A stretch of DNA of 64,000 nt from Enterobacteriaceae bacterium 4M9 (GTDB taxonomy: Bacteria; Pseudomonadota; Gammaproteobacteria; Enterobacterales; Enterobacteriaceae), in the NCBI GenBank assembly GCA_010092695.1, contig JAADJJ010000001.1, positions 4,278,001 through 4,342,000 on the forward strand. The letters are read 5' to 3'. The position numbers and the translations under genes were made by a program. The number at the start of each line of letters is the position of its first letter. The stretch's first letter is position 1. The notes beneath the pieces are model-generated. The model had not been told where the DNA came from and ran no database searches. It saw nothing but the letters and a program-made list of their open reading frames with translations. Positions 1-9,007 of this stretch are shown piece by piece.

Positions 1-546
1 GCGTTCCAGCCACGCACCTATCCCAAAGTGGATATTCTCAATCTCATCCTTGATGGCGAAGCCGAGTACCGCGACAGCGAAGGTAACCACATACAGACCA
101 AAGCGGGCGAGGTATTGCTGCTCGCCACCCAACCGGGCGTGAGCTACAGCGAGCATAATCTGAGCAAAACGCAGCCGCTGACGCGCATGCAGCTGTGGCT
201 GGATGCCTGCCCGGAGCGCGAAAACGCACCGGTGCAAAAGTTTGCGCTGTGCGATAACCAACGCCAGCTCATTGCCTCGTCCGACGGCGCACAGGGCAGC
301 CTGGTGCTGCGCCAGCAGGTGTGGGTGCATCACGTGATGCTCAACGAAGGCGAGCGTCTGGACTTTCGCCTGCACGGCCCGCGCGCTTATTTGCAGTCGA
401 TTCACGGCCGCGTTCACGCCGAAACCGGGGCCGAAGAAAAAGCGGCGCTGACCTGCGGCGACGGCGCGTTTATTCGCGATGAATCCACGCTGACGCTGGT
501 GGCCGACAGCCCGCTACGCGCGCTGCTGATTGATTTACCGGTGTGA
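1..546 (+). CDS. yhaK: YhaK pirin-like cupin protein, 5' end cut by window
   Basis: The reading frame is open from base 1, so the start lies outside the window; 181 residues remain. It matches the C-terminal part of E. coli YhaK: the first residues AFQPRTYPKVDIL and the end ADSPLRALLIDLPV align without gaps as I recall that protein. YhaK is a cytosolic bicupin of the pirin family. It is reported to be redox-sensitive, and its substrate is not established. An internal GTG at 28 could be mistaken for a start, but the frame continues upstream of it. The neighbourhood (yhaK close to the gar genes and rnpB) is as in E. coli. Confidence 0.93.
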   Translation, partial: AFQPRTYPKVDILNLILDGEAEYRDSEGNHIQTKAGEVLLLATQPGVSYSEHNLSKTQPLTRMQLWLDACPERENAPVQKFALCDNQRQLIASSDGAQGSLVLRQQVWVHHVMLNEGERLDFRLHGPRAYLQSIHGRVHAETGAEEKAALTCGDGAFIRDESTLTLVADSPLRALLIDLPV

Positions 547-556
547 CATTTCCAGA

Positions 557-579
557 GCGCTGGCTGACCCGGCCAGCGC
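557..579 (+). terminator. possible terminator hairpin after yhaK
   Basis: Perfect 8-bp stem GCGCTGGC/GCCAGCGC with a 7-base loop, 11 bases after the yhaK stop. There is no T-run, so an intrinsic terminator is only possible. Confidence 0.35.
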
Positions 580-859
580 GGCTCTCATACTGCACTGTGC
601 TGCTGTACAGGATGCGCAGCCCTGTTGCCCTGGCATCGCTAAATCTCCAGAAACAGCCCAGTAACAGCACCAAAATTTCTGAACAGGCTGAACTGGCCGG
701 AATACCGCCTGAGTAACGCGGTTGCGAATCTGGCAGAAAATGGCTTCTCGCGCAACCGTGAATCTTTACCTTACCCAACGCCGCTTTAGTCTTGCACCTG
801 GTGCCTTTCGCCAGCATATCTGCGCATCATTTCACGGCCTTAAGCTGCCGCTTGCCGGG

Positions 860-949
860 CTACTCATACCAGCTGTAATGGCGCTGTTTCTTGCTGTACA
901 GGCTTATTGCTGAAATAAAATAGTTTAACGAAACCAGCAGCACGACCAT
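860..949 (-). CDS. possible 29-residue single-span membrane peptide
   Basis: Small minus-strand frame from ATG at 949 to TAG at 860. It could be extended to a TTG at 967, which follows an AAAGGA-like sequence. The product has a hydrophobic stretch (MVVLLVSLNYFISAI) and then a basic, aromatic tail (SKKQRHYSWYE), the usual layout of a small inner-membrane protein. The ribosome-binding site for the ATG is poor and I recognise no homologue. It may be the end of a decayed gene. The rest of 580-1140 shows no convincing gene. Confidence 0.2.
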   Translation of the reverse strand: MVVLLVSLNYFISAISLYSKKQRHYSWYE

Positions 950-1145
950 CCAGTAACTGAAAGCCAATTTCCTTTAATATCAAAACGCTTCCTTCAGCCT
1001 ATTTACGCCCTCATCATTGCCAATGGATAAATAAACAATGAAACTAACGCGGACCGCGTTAATTATTTATTTTACAGACACAAAGTTGGTCAAATACTTA
1101 TTTAACGACATTGATTAAAGTCAATTTTAATACGCCACTCACACC

Positions 1146-1151
1146 TATAAT
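1146..1151 (+). promoter_or_regulatory. candidate -10 box for the orphan gene at 1182
   Basis: TATAAT hexamer 31 bases before the ATG at 1182, in strongly AT-rich DNA. No good -35 box is seen at 16-18 bases, so an activator may be needed. Confidence 0.35.
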
Positions 1152-1181
1152 TAACCTGCAAAACAACAAAAGGAAAATAAC

Positions 1182-1550
1182 ATGTACGAAGATATTTTTT
1201 TGAGTGCCAAACGTATTGCTGAAAATAAAATTGCAGTAAAAGTTGATATGGATAAAGCTCGCGCACAGGATCCGTTTGCTCATATTGCGCTGTGGTCAGA
1301 CTCCGGGGATAATTTCCGTAAAAACATCAACGTATTCGCAGGTGAATTCCAGCAAAACCTACTGGCGTATGTTGATAACTTCCCAAGCGTAGTATGGACC
1401 ATTGAGAACTGGGGCGAGACCGCTTATCCGGGTCACCTGATTATTGAGCTGCCAGCTGCGCAAACCTCCATTCTACAGGTTCATATTGTCAACCGCATGC
1501 AGCAGTACAATGAGCCAGCAGAAATTTATACACTGGACGTTACTGACTAA
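1182..1550 (+). CDS. hypothetical protein, 122 aa
   Basis: I do not recognise this gene. It is a complete frame with an AGGAAAA-type ribosome-binding site just upstream of ATG and a strong terminator just after TAA, so it looks like a real monocistronic unit. The product is soluble with no signal peptide or membrane span, fairly acidic, and rich in aromatic residues in its second half (SVVWTIENWGETAYPGHL). It sits where E. coli has other genes between yhaK and rnpB. The upstream DNA is markedly AT-rich, which would fit acquisition by transfer. No function is proposed. Confidence 0.7.
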   Translation: MYEDIFLSAKRIAENKIAVKVDMDKARAQDPFAHIALWSDSGDNFRKNINVFAGEFQQNLLAYVDNFPSVVWTIENWGETAYPGHLIIELPAAQTSILQVHIVNRMQQYNEPAEIYTLDVTD

Positions 1551-1568
1551 TTTTTATTATTTATCCAG

Positions 1569-1590
1569 GGCCGCTTAGTGCGGCCTTTTT
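1569..1590 (+). terminator. intrinsic terminator of the 1182-1550 gene
   Basis: Stem GGCCGC/GCGGCC with loop TTAGT, followed by TTTTT; 19 bases after the stop codon. Confidence 0.85.
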
Positions 1591-1962
1591 ATCTACACAA
1601 ACCACACGCCATTATTCAATACAAGCGTCGCAACTGCACAACAGTAAAATCACTGATAACAATATAAACCTACCTGAGCATCATTATTAAATCCGCAGCA
1701 AAACCACCTGCATTAACTTTAACGCCAGACGTTACTGACAATGTGCCTTTCATTAAAAAATAAATTAACGGAACGCCAGAAAATAAAATTTTCGAGTGCA
1801 AAGCATGATGGCCTTATATCTTGCATTACCCGTTGATACCGTCTGCATGGCAGTGAACCCTGCTGCCACGCACCAGGTTGCGACCCGCATGGATATAACA
1901 GCGCACAGTGAACACCGCCCGGCGCTGTAGCGAAAACGTTAGCGGGCCTGTGCCTCAGAAAC
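1591..1962. other. intergenic, no gene seen
   Basis: About 370 bases between two terminators. It contains only short frames without ribosome-binding sites. I see no copy of the rnpB 3' repeats that follow rnpB in E. coli. Confidence 0.5.
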
Positions 1963-1985
1963 AAAAAACCCCGCCAAAGGCGGGG
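1963..1985 (-). terminator. rnpB terminator
   Basis: On the minus strand, stem CCCCGCC/GGCGGGG with a 3-base loop followed by a T-run (A-run at 1963-1968 on the plus strand). It lies a dozen bases beyond the mature RNA end. Confidence 0.88.
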
Positions 1986-1996
1986 TTTCGTAAATG

Positions 1997-2372
<376 letters not shown>

Positions 2373-2494
2373 AGCGCGAGAGTATAGAGAGTTTCCCGGC
2401 CGATGTCACCCTACAGCGGCCAGCGTGTGCAACCTTGTTTCACTTAACCACGGCGCGTGCCGTATTCAGCCGCCTCGCTCCCGGTCCTCGCGCC

Positions 2495-3637
2495 TTAGCG
2501 CAACGCCATGCCTACCCGCAGCGTTGCGGCCACATTACGCGAGGCGTGATAGATGTTGTTGCTGGCATCATTGAGCGCTTCATCGAGCGTAACAACGCGA
2601 CTTAACACGCTAAACACCGCATCAATGCCGTGCTGATGCACCACTTCCACATCCTGCGCCAGGCTGCCCGCAATGCCGATAACCGGCTTATGGTATTTCT
2701 TTGCCACGCGCGCCACGCCCACCGGCACCTTGCCGCGCACGCTCTGGCTATCCATGCGGCCTTCACCGGTTACCACCAGCGTGCAGTTGTGAATGTGCTC
2801 CTCCAGGTGCAGCGCCCCGGTCACAATCTCCACGCCGCTTTGCAGTTGCGCGCCAAGAAACGCCATCAGCGCGGCGCCCATGCCGCCCGCAGCGCCTGCT
2901 CCGGGCGCATTGCGCACCTGCACACGCAGCGTTTTTTCAATAATATGCGCATAGTGCGCGAGATTAGCGTCAAGTTCTGCCACCATCGCCGCCGTTGCCC
3001 CCTTTTGCGGGCCAAAGACGTGTGAGGCACCGTTTTCGCCGGTCAGCGGATTTGTCACGTCACAGGCAACGAGAATCTCACACTCGCGCAGCCGGGCATC
3101 CAGGTTTGTCACATCAACCGCGTTCAGCGCTGCCAGTGCAGCACCGCCGCGGCCAATCTCCTGCCCCAGCGCATCACGCAGGCTCACGCCCAGCGCCTGT
3201 ACCATACCGGCACCGCCGTCGTTGGTGGCACTGCCGCCAATGCCAATAATGATTTTTCGCGCACCGCTGTCCAGCGCTGCCAGAATCAGTTCCCCGGTGC
3301 CGTAGGAGGTAGTGATGCGCGGATCGCGCGCCTGCAAAGGCACCAGCGCCAGCCCGCTCGCTTGCGCCATTTCAATAAACGCCGTGCCGCCGTCGCCGGA
3401 AAGCCCCCAACCCGCCTGCACCGGCTCACCGAGCGGCCCGGTGACGGTTGCCTGCATGCGGCGTCCGTGGGTTGCGGCAATCATCGCCTCGACGGTGCCT
3501 TCACCGCCGTCGGCAACCGGTACGCAAACGTATTGCGCCTCGGGAAATATTTCGCGAAAGCCTTTTTCTATCGCCTCTGCCACCCGCACGGCAGACAGGC
3601 TCTCTTTCCAGGAATCAGGTGCGATTACGATTTTCAT
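2495..3637 (-). CDS. garK: glycerate 2-kinase
   Basis: 380-residue protein of the GckA/GarK (glycerate kinase type 1) family. It phosphorylates D-glycerate made by GarR to 2-phosphoglycerate, the last step of galactarate/glucarate use. The N-terminus MKIVIAPDSWKESLSA, the glycine-rich IIIGIGGSATNDGGAGM motif and VTGEGRMDSQS are typical. An upstream in-frame start exists at 3691, but the family begins at MKIV. A 225-base gap full of hairpins separates it from garR, so its expression may be set apart from garPLR. rnpB follows on the same strand. Confidence 0.95.
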   Translation of the reverse strand: MKIVIAPDSWKESLSAVRVAEAIEKGFREIFPEAQYVCVPVADGGEGTVEAMIAATHGRRMQATVTGPLGEPVQAGWGLSGDGGTAFIEMAQASGLALVPLQARDPRITTSYGTGELILAALDSGARKIIIGIGGSATNDGGAGMVQALGVSLRDALGQEIGRGGAALAALNAVDVTNLDARLRECEILVACDVTNPLTGENGASHVFGPQKGATAAMVAELDANLAHYAHIIEKTLRVQVRNAPGAGAAGGMGAALMAFLGAQLQSGVEIVTGALHLEEHIHNCTLVVTGEGRMDSQSVRGKVPVGVARVAKKYHKPVIGIAGSLAQDVEVVHQHGIDAVFSVLSRVVTLDEALNDASNNIYHASRNVAATLRVGMALR

Positions 3638-3678
3638 AACGTGTCCTGCCAGAACAGCGTGCACTGGCAAAAAGAGAG

Positions 3679-3858
3679 GTGCATTTCGCACCCCTCAGAT
3701 TGCTGACAAAGAAGCAAAAAACGGGGTTTTTCCTTCTTTGTAGTGAGCGGGCGAAAATCAATGAATTGATTTTCCTTATTTTTTATTGGCTGTCATCCAT
3801 CCTGCCTGCGGCAGGATGAAGTTTGTCATCCGTCACAGGGGCGCATTTCGCGCCCCTG
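3679..3858 (-). repeat. cluster of four hairpins between garR and garK
   Basis: Four inverted repeats lie in one intra-operon gap: GGTGC/GCACC at 3679-3693; GAAAATCAAT/ATTGATTTTC at 3753-3774; CATCCTGCC/GGCAGGATG at 3798-3818; CAGGGGCGC/GCGCCCCTG at 3836-3858. The first and last share the loop ATTTC and look like diverged copies of each other. They probably act as mRNA-stabilising or processing elements. The 3753-3774 hairpin is followed by a T-rich tract only on the plus strand, away from operon transcription. Confidence 0.6.
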
Positions 3859-3862
3859 GGGG

Positions 3863-4753
3863 TTACCTGCTGACTTCCACCTTCGCCAGATTTTCGTAGT
3901 AGCGCGCCAGCGCACAGTGGTCGGCAGTGCCCAGCCCGTCGGCACGCAGCGCCTGCATCATCTCCATCACGGCGGCTGTCAGCGGCAACTGCGCGCCCAC
4001 ACCGTGTGAGGTATCCAGCGCATTGGCCAGGTCTTTGATGTGCAGATCGATACGAAAGCCCGGTTTGAAGTTCCTGTCCATCACCATCGGCGCTTTGGCA
4101 TCCAGCACCGTACTGCCCGCAAGGCCGCCGCGAATGGCCTGGTAAACCAGATCCGGGTTCACGCCTGCTTTGGTGGCCAGCACCAGCGCTTCCGACATGG
4201 CCGCAATGTTCAGCGCCACAATCACCTGGTTGGCGAGTTTGGTGACGTTACCGGCACCGATTTCCCCGGTGTGCACCACTGAACCTGCCATGGCCTTCAT
4301 CAGGTCATAATATTTATCAAACACCGCTTTATCGCCGCCAACCATCACCGACAGTGTGCCGTCAATGGCCTTAGGCTCACCGCCGCTGACCGGCGCATCC
4401 AGCATGTTCATGCCTTTTGCCGCCAGCGCAGTGCTGATTTCACGACTTGCCAGCGGTGCAATCGAGCTCATGTCGATAAGCGTGCTGCCTGAGCGCGCGC
4501 CTTCAATCAGGCCGTTCTCGCCCAGCGCCACTTCCTGCACCTGCGGTGAGTTTGGCAGCATGGTGATGATGACATCGCAACTCTCAGCGACCGCTTTTGG
4601 CGTGGCGGCGCTTTCGGCCCCGGCGTTAATCAGTTCGGCCAGCGATTCTTTATTGTGATCCAGTACCACCAGCGAATAGCCAGCCTTGAGCAGATTTTTG
4701 CTCATGGGTTTGCCCATGATGCCCAGACCAATGAAACCCACTTTTAACGTCAT
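3863..4753 (-). CDS. garR: tartronate semialdehyde reductase
   Basis: 296-residue beta-hydroxyacid dehydrogenase. It reduces tartronate semialdehyde to D-glycerate with NAD(P)H after the GarL aldolase step. The Rossmann motif VGFIGLGIMGKPM is at the N-terminus. The family signatures APVSGGEPKA and GAGNVTKLANQ (with the catalytic lysine) follow. The start at MTLKVGF is chosen over an upstream in-frame ATG because it matches the family and is preceded by an AGGGAGA-type ribosome-binding site. It is second from last in garPLRK. Confidence 0.95.
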   Translation of the reverse strand: MTLKVGFIGLGIMGKPMSKNLLKAGYSLVVLDHNKESLAELINAGAESAATPKAVAESCDVIITMLPNSPQVQEVALGENGLIEGARSGSTLIDMSSIAPLASREISTALAAKGMNMLDAPVSGGEPKAIDGTLSVMVGGDKAVFDKYYDLMKAMAGSVVHTGEIGAGNVTKLANQVIVALNIAAMSEALVLATKAGVNPDLVYQAIRGGLAGSTVLDAKAPMVMDRNFKPGFRIDLHIKDLANALDTSHGVGAQLPLTAAVMEMMQALRADGLGTADHCALARYYENLAKVEVSR

Positions 4754-4785
4754 AATCCTGTTCTCCCTCAATAATCTGAAGCCGT

Positions 4786-5556
4786 TTACTGCTTAAACAG
4801 ATCCGCCAGTTTTTGCGTGGCGGCGCGAAATACACCAAGGTCGCTGCCTACGGCAACGAAGGTCGCGCCCCATTCCAGGTAGCGCCGAGCGTCGGCTTCT
4901 GCGGGGGCGAGAATGCCCGACGGTTTGCCGTGCGCCTTCGCACGGGCAAAGATATGTTCAATGGCGCGCTGAACCTCCGGGTGCGACGGGTTGCCGAGAT
5001 AACCCAGTGCGGCCGATAAATCACCAGGGCCGACAAAGATGCCGTCCACGCCGTCGGTGGCAGCAATGGCATCAAGGTTATCCAGCCCAAGCTGGCTTTC
5101 GATTTGCACCATCACGGTGATGTTGTGGTTAATCTCTCTGAAGTAGTCCGGCACGCTGCCGTAGCCGTTGCTACGGTGGCCGACCGACACGCCGCGAATG
5201 CCGTGCGGCGGATAGCGGGTTGAGGCCACCGCCCGCTCGGCGTCTTCCTGGCTTTCTACAAACGGAATTAAAAAGTTGTAAAAGCCAATATCCAGCAGGC
5301 GTTTGATGATGACCGGCTCGTTGGTGGGCGCACGCACCACCGGCGCGCTGATGCTGCCCTTAAGCGCCATCAGCTGCGGAATAAAGGTGGTGATATCATT
5401 CGGTGCGTGTTCGCCGTCCAGCACAATCCAGTCAAAACCCGCCAGCCCCAGCACTTCGGTGCTGATGGGGTTTGCCAGCGCCGACCAGCAGCCAATCTGG
5501 GTCTGGTGCGCCGCCAGCGCGGCCTTAAATTTGTTGGGGAAAATCGTGTTGTTCAT
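4786..5556 (-). CDS. garL: 5-keto-4-deoxy-D-glucarate aldolase
   Basis: 256 residues, the same length as E. coli GarL. It is a class II HpcH/HpaI-type aldolase that splits 5-keto-4-deoxy-D-glucarate into pyruvate and tartronate semialdehyde. Active-site residues known for the E. coli enzyme are in the same places: His50 (LDGEH), and metal ligands Glu153 (QIES) and Asp179 (GPGD). It lies between garP and garR with short gaps and is co-transcribed with them. Confidence 0.96.
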   Translation of the reverse strand: MNNTIFPNKFKAALAAHQTQIGCWSALANPISTEVLGLAGFDWIVLDGEHAPNDITTFIPQLMALKGSISAPVVRAPTNEPVIIKRLLDIGFYNFLIPFVESQEDAERAVASTRYPPHGIRGVSVGHRSNGYGSVPDYFREINHNITVMVQIESQLGLDNLDAIAATDGVDGIFVGPGDLSAALGYLGNPSHPEVQRAIEHIFARAKAHGKPSGILAPAEADARRYLEWGATFVAVGSDLGVFRAATQKLADLFKQ

Positions 5557-5568
5557 CTGCGTTAACCC

Positions 5569-6897
5569 TTATTTCTGCAATTCCATACGCCGGATGTCGC
5601 CTACCACGAACAGGTAGCAGAACATCGCCATCAGCGCCGAACAGCCTACAAACAGCAGCGCACCGTTGAAGCTGTGCAACTCGCTGACCAGATAACCGAT
5701 AACCAGCGGCGTCACAATCGACGCCACGTTGCCAAAAACGTTAAACACGCCGCCGCACAGGCCAATAATTTCACGCGGCGCGGTATCTGCCACCACCGGC
5801 CAGCCCAGCGCGCCAAAGCCTTTACCGAAGAACGCCAGCGCCATCAGCGCAACAACCAGCACGTTACTGTCGGTGTAGTTGCACAGAATGATGGTCGAGG
5901 CCAGCAGCATCCCGAGCACAATCGGCAGTTTGCGGGCAAAGGTCAGCGAGCGGCCACGGCGAATCAGCACGTCTGAGAACACGCCACCCATCACACCGCC
6001 GGCAAAGCCGCACAGCGCCGGAATGGATGCCACCAGCCCAACTTTGAGAATTGACATGCCCTTTTCCTGCACCAGGTAAATCGGAAACCAGGTGAGAAAG
6101 AACCACGTAATGGTGTTGATGAAGTACTGGCCGAAGAAGATGCCGAGCATCATGCGGCTTGAGAGCAGTTGCTTGATGTAGCCAAGCTTCGGCCCGGCCA
6201 CGCCGTCGTTTTTCTTCTGGTCCATATCCACCACCGCGCCGTTGTCGCGGATAAACGTCAGTTCTTTGGACGACAGCCGCGGGTGGTCGGTGGGATTATG
6301 GATGAGTTTGACCCACGCAAAGGTGAGCACAAACCCAATAACGCCCATGACGGTGAACACATGCTCCCAGCCCCAGGCCCAGGTGAGCCAGCCCAGCAGC
6401 GGTGAGAACAACGCCAGTGAGAAGTACTGCGCGGCGTTAAAAATGGCCGAGGCCGTGCCGCGCTCTTTGGTGGGAAACCATGCGGCCACAATGCGGGCGT
6501 TAGCCGGGAACGACGGCGCTTCAGAAAAGCCGAGCATGAAGCGCAGGAAGAACATGGTCACGGCGGCCCATGCCAGCGGGACCATGCCGACAAAGCCCTG
6601 TAAGAAAGTAAACAGCGACCAGAAGAACAGGCTCCAGGTATAAACGCGCTTTGAACCGTAGCGGTCAAGCAGCCAGCCGCCGGGGATTTGCATCAGCAAA
6701 TAGGCCCAGCCAAAAGCGGAGAAAATGTAGCCCATGGAGACGGCGCTTAAGCCCAACTCCCGTGCCACGTCGCTACCGGCAATGGAGAGCGTGGCTCGGT
6801 CGGCGTAGTTCACCGCCGTCACCATAAAAATAATTAACAAAATGATATAGCGGGTATGGTGACCCTTTTTATCTTCAACAGCAGTATCCAGTATCAT
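5569..6897 (-). CDS. garP: galactarate/glucarate/glycerate MFS transporter
   Basis: 442 residues, 12 predicted membrane spans, anion:cation symporter branch of the major facilitator superfamily. It imports galactarate, glucarate and probably glycerate. Near-identity with E. coli GarP is visible in VTAVNYADRATLSIAGSDVA and the SEAPSFPANARIVAAWFP loop. The start is set at MILDTAVEDKK, where the family begins. The longer frame upstream (to 7059) reads through AT-rich leader and is not credible. It is the first gene of garPLRK. Confidence 0.95.
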   Translation of the reverse strand: MILDTAVEDKKGHHTRYIILLIIFMVTAVNYADRATLSIAGSDVARELGLSAVSMGYIFSAFGWAYLLMQIPGGWLLDRYGSKRVYTWSLFFWSLFTFLQGFVGMVPLAWAAVTMFFLRFMLGFSEAPSFPANARIVAAWFPTKERGTASAIFNAAQYFSLALFSPLLGWLTWAWGWEHVFTVMGVIGFVLTFAWVKLIHNPTDHPRLSSKELTFIRDNGAVVDMDQKKNDGVAGPKLGYIKQLLSSRMMLGIFFGQYFINTITWFFLTWFPIYLVQEKGMSILKVGLVASIPALCGFAGGVMGGVFSDVLIRRGRSLTFARKLPIVLGMLLASTIILCNYTDSNVLVVALMALAFFGKGFGALGWPVVADTAPREIIGLCGGVFNVFGNVASIVTPLVIGYLVSELHSFNGALLFVGCSALMAMFCYLFVVGDIRRMELQK

Positions 6898-7291
6898 TTT
6901 ATTTAGCCTTGCCTGAGGGTACGAATAAATTAAAGGGTGTTTATTCTGTTCAGCGCCGCATCTGTATTTATTAGCGTGCCTTTTATTATTTCGACAAAAA
7001 TAAAACGCATTCAGTATAAACAGCGCCTCACGGCCCAGCACTGGACATTTGCACAACATATTTATTGGATATGAAGCTTTTTATTAGCACCTGCACAGCT
7101 TCGTGGGGGCTGCGCCACAGAATTGATACGGCCCTGCCCCGCCGCACCTGGGCTGTGCGTTTAAAGCGATCTTGCTCACATTTTTACGCCCCTGTTTCGC
7201 CCATTCTGCCCCGCGACATCCTTAAATAAATAACCCACTTTCTTACGCAGCTTATAAATATAAGCTACGTCTTGCTGGAGATGTGTGGACA
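6898..7291. promoter_or_regulatory. garP/garD divergent control region with a palindrome
   Basis: About 390 bases between divergent garP and garD, so both promoters must lie here. In E. coli the two units are activated by the sugar-diacid regulator CdaR; no CdaR site could be assigned by eye. A perfect palindrome AGCTTATA-AA-TATAAGCT lies at 7249-7266, just before garD, and is AT-rich enough to overlap a -10 element. No gene is seen in the region. Confidence 0.55.
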
Positions 7292-8863
7292 ATGACCGAG
7301 ATTACTATTCAACCGCCGTCCCCTGCGGCGTTTTATATCAAAGTGCACGATGACGATAATGTGGCAATTATCGTTAACGATAACGGACTGAAAGCCGGAA
7401 CCTGTTTTCCCGACGGCCTGACGCTGACGGAACATATTCCCCAGGGCCACAAGGTGGCGCTGTGCGATATCCCTGAAGACGGCGAGATCGTGCGCTACGG
7501 CGAAATCATTGGCTACGCCGTGCGCACCATTGCACGCGGTAGCTGGATTGAGGAGTCGCTGGTGCGCCTGCCGCAGGCACCACCGCTTAATACGCTGCCG
7601 CTCGCCACTCGCGTACCCGAGCCGCTGCCGCCGCTTGAAGGCTACACCTTCGAGGGCTACCGCAATCCGGACGGCAGCGTGGGCACGAAAAACCTGCTCG
7701 GCATCACCACCAGTGTGCACTGCGTGGCGGGCGTGGTGGATTACGTGGTGAAAATCATCGAGCGTGACCTGCTGCCCAAATACCCTAACGTTGATGGCGT
7801 GGTCGGTCTGAACCACCTTTACGGCTGCGGCGTGGCAATTAACGCCCCGGCCGCCGTGGTGCCAATTCGTACCATCCACAACATTTCCCTGAACCCTAAC
7901 TTTGGCGGCGAAGTGATGGTGGTGGGCCTCGGCTGTGAAAAGCTCCAGCCGGAGCGCCTGCTACAGGGCACCGAAGACGTACAGCCCATTGCGGTTGATA
8001 GCGCCAGTATTGTGAGATTGCAGGACGAGCAGCACGTGGGCTTTCGTTCCATGGTGGACGACATTTTGCAGGTGGCAGAACGCCATCTGGCGAAGCTCAA
8101 CGCCCGCACGCGCCAAACCTGCCCGGCAAGCGAGCTCGTGGTGGGTATGCAGTGCGGCGGCAGCGATGCGTTCTCCGGCGTGACCGCCAACCCGGCGGTG
8201 GGCTACGCCTCCGACCTGCTGGTGCGCTGTGGCGCAACAGTGATGTTCTCAGAGGTGACCGAGGTGCGTGATGCGATTCACCTGCTGACGCCGCGCGCGG
8301 TGAATGAAGCCGTCGGCAAACGGCTGCTCGAAGAGATGGCCTGGTACGATAACTATCTCGATATGGGCAAAACCGACCGCAGCGCCAACCCGTCGCCGGG
8401 CAATAAAAAAGGCGGGCTGGCTAACGTGGTGGAAAAGGCGCTCGGCTCCATTGCCAAATCCGGCAAAAGCGCCATTGCCGAGGTGCTGTCTCCCGGCCAG
8501 CGTCCGACCAAACGCGGGCTGATTTTTGCGGCAACCCCCGCGAGCGACTTTGTGTGTGGCACCCAGCAGGTGGCTTCCGGCATCACCGTGCAGGTGTTCA
8601 CCACCGGGCGCGGTACGCCTTACGGCCTGGTGGCGGTGCCGGTGATAAAAATGGCAACGCGCACCGAGCTTGCCCGGCGCTGGTTCGACTTAATGGACAT
8701 TAACGCTGGCACCATCGCCACCGGCGAAGAGACCATTGAAGACGTGGGTTGGAAGCTATTCCACTTCATTCTTGACGTCGCCAGCGGGCGCAAAAAAACG
8801 TTCTCAGACCAGTGGGGGCTGCATAACCAACTGGCGGTGTTTAACCCGGCACCGGTGACCTGA
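7292..8863 (+). CDS. garD: galactarate dehydratase
   Basis: 523 residues, as in E. coli. An iron-dependent dehydratase of the UxaA (altronate hydratase) family that turns galactarate into 5-keto-4-deoxy-D-glucarate, feeding GarL. It has an N-terminal SAF-like domain (about residues 10-90) and a large C-terminal catalytic domain. VGLNHLYGCGVAI and VVGMQCGGSDAFSGVTANPA are the conserved cysteine-containing motifs. The ATG at 7292 is preferred to an in-frame GTG at 7283 because the GGAG box is then better spaced. It is divergent from garPLRK. Confidence 0.96.
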   Translation: MTEITIQPPSPAAFYIKVHDDDNVAIIVNDNGLKAGTCFPDGLTLTEHIPQGHKVALCDIPEDGEIVRYGEIIGYAVRTIARGSWIEESLVRLPQAPPLNTLPLATRVPEPLPPLEGYTFEGYRNPDGSVGTKNLLGITTSVHCVAGVVDYVVKIIERDLLPKYPNVDGVVGLNHLYGCGVAINAPAAVVPIRTIHNISLNPNFGGEVMVVGLGCEKLQPERLLQGTEDVQPIAVDSASIVRLQDEQHVGFRSMVDDILQVAERHLAKLNARTRQTCPASELVVGMQCGGSDAFSGVTANPAVGYASDLLVRCGATVMFSEVTEVRDAIHLLTPRAVNEAVGKRLLEEMAWYDNYLDMGKTDRSANPSPGNKKGGLANVVEKALGSIAKSGKSAIAEVLSPGQRPTKRGLIFAATPASDFVCGTQQVASGITVQVFTTGRGTPYGLVAVPVIKMATRTELARRWFDLMDINAGTIATGEETIEDVGWKLFHFILDVASGRKKTFSDQWGLHNQLAVFNPAPVT

Positions 8864-8869
8864 GCATGA

Positions 8870-8898
8870 AAAAGGCATGGCGATAAGCCATGCCTTTT
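8870..8898 (+). terminator. bidirectional terminator between garD and the VOC gene
   Basis: Stem AAAAGGCATGGC/GCCATGCCTTTT with loop GATAA, 7 bases after the garD stop. The A- and T-runs on either side let it act in both directions. Confidence 0.82.
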
Positions 8899-9007
8899 CA
8901 GCACCGCGCGAGCAGCATGCGTGCATGACGCTGGCTCAGGGTATTTTCTGGCATGCGCCACTCAGCCCACAGCAGCAGGCTGGTAATGCTCCAGGCATTG
9001 AGCCTTG

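Noticed and set aside
470..913. Frames of 115 and 63 codons between yhaK and the orphan gene
   Set aside because: No ribosome-binding sites, odd compositions, and partial overlap with yhaK.
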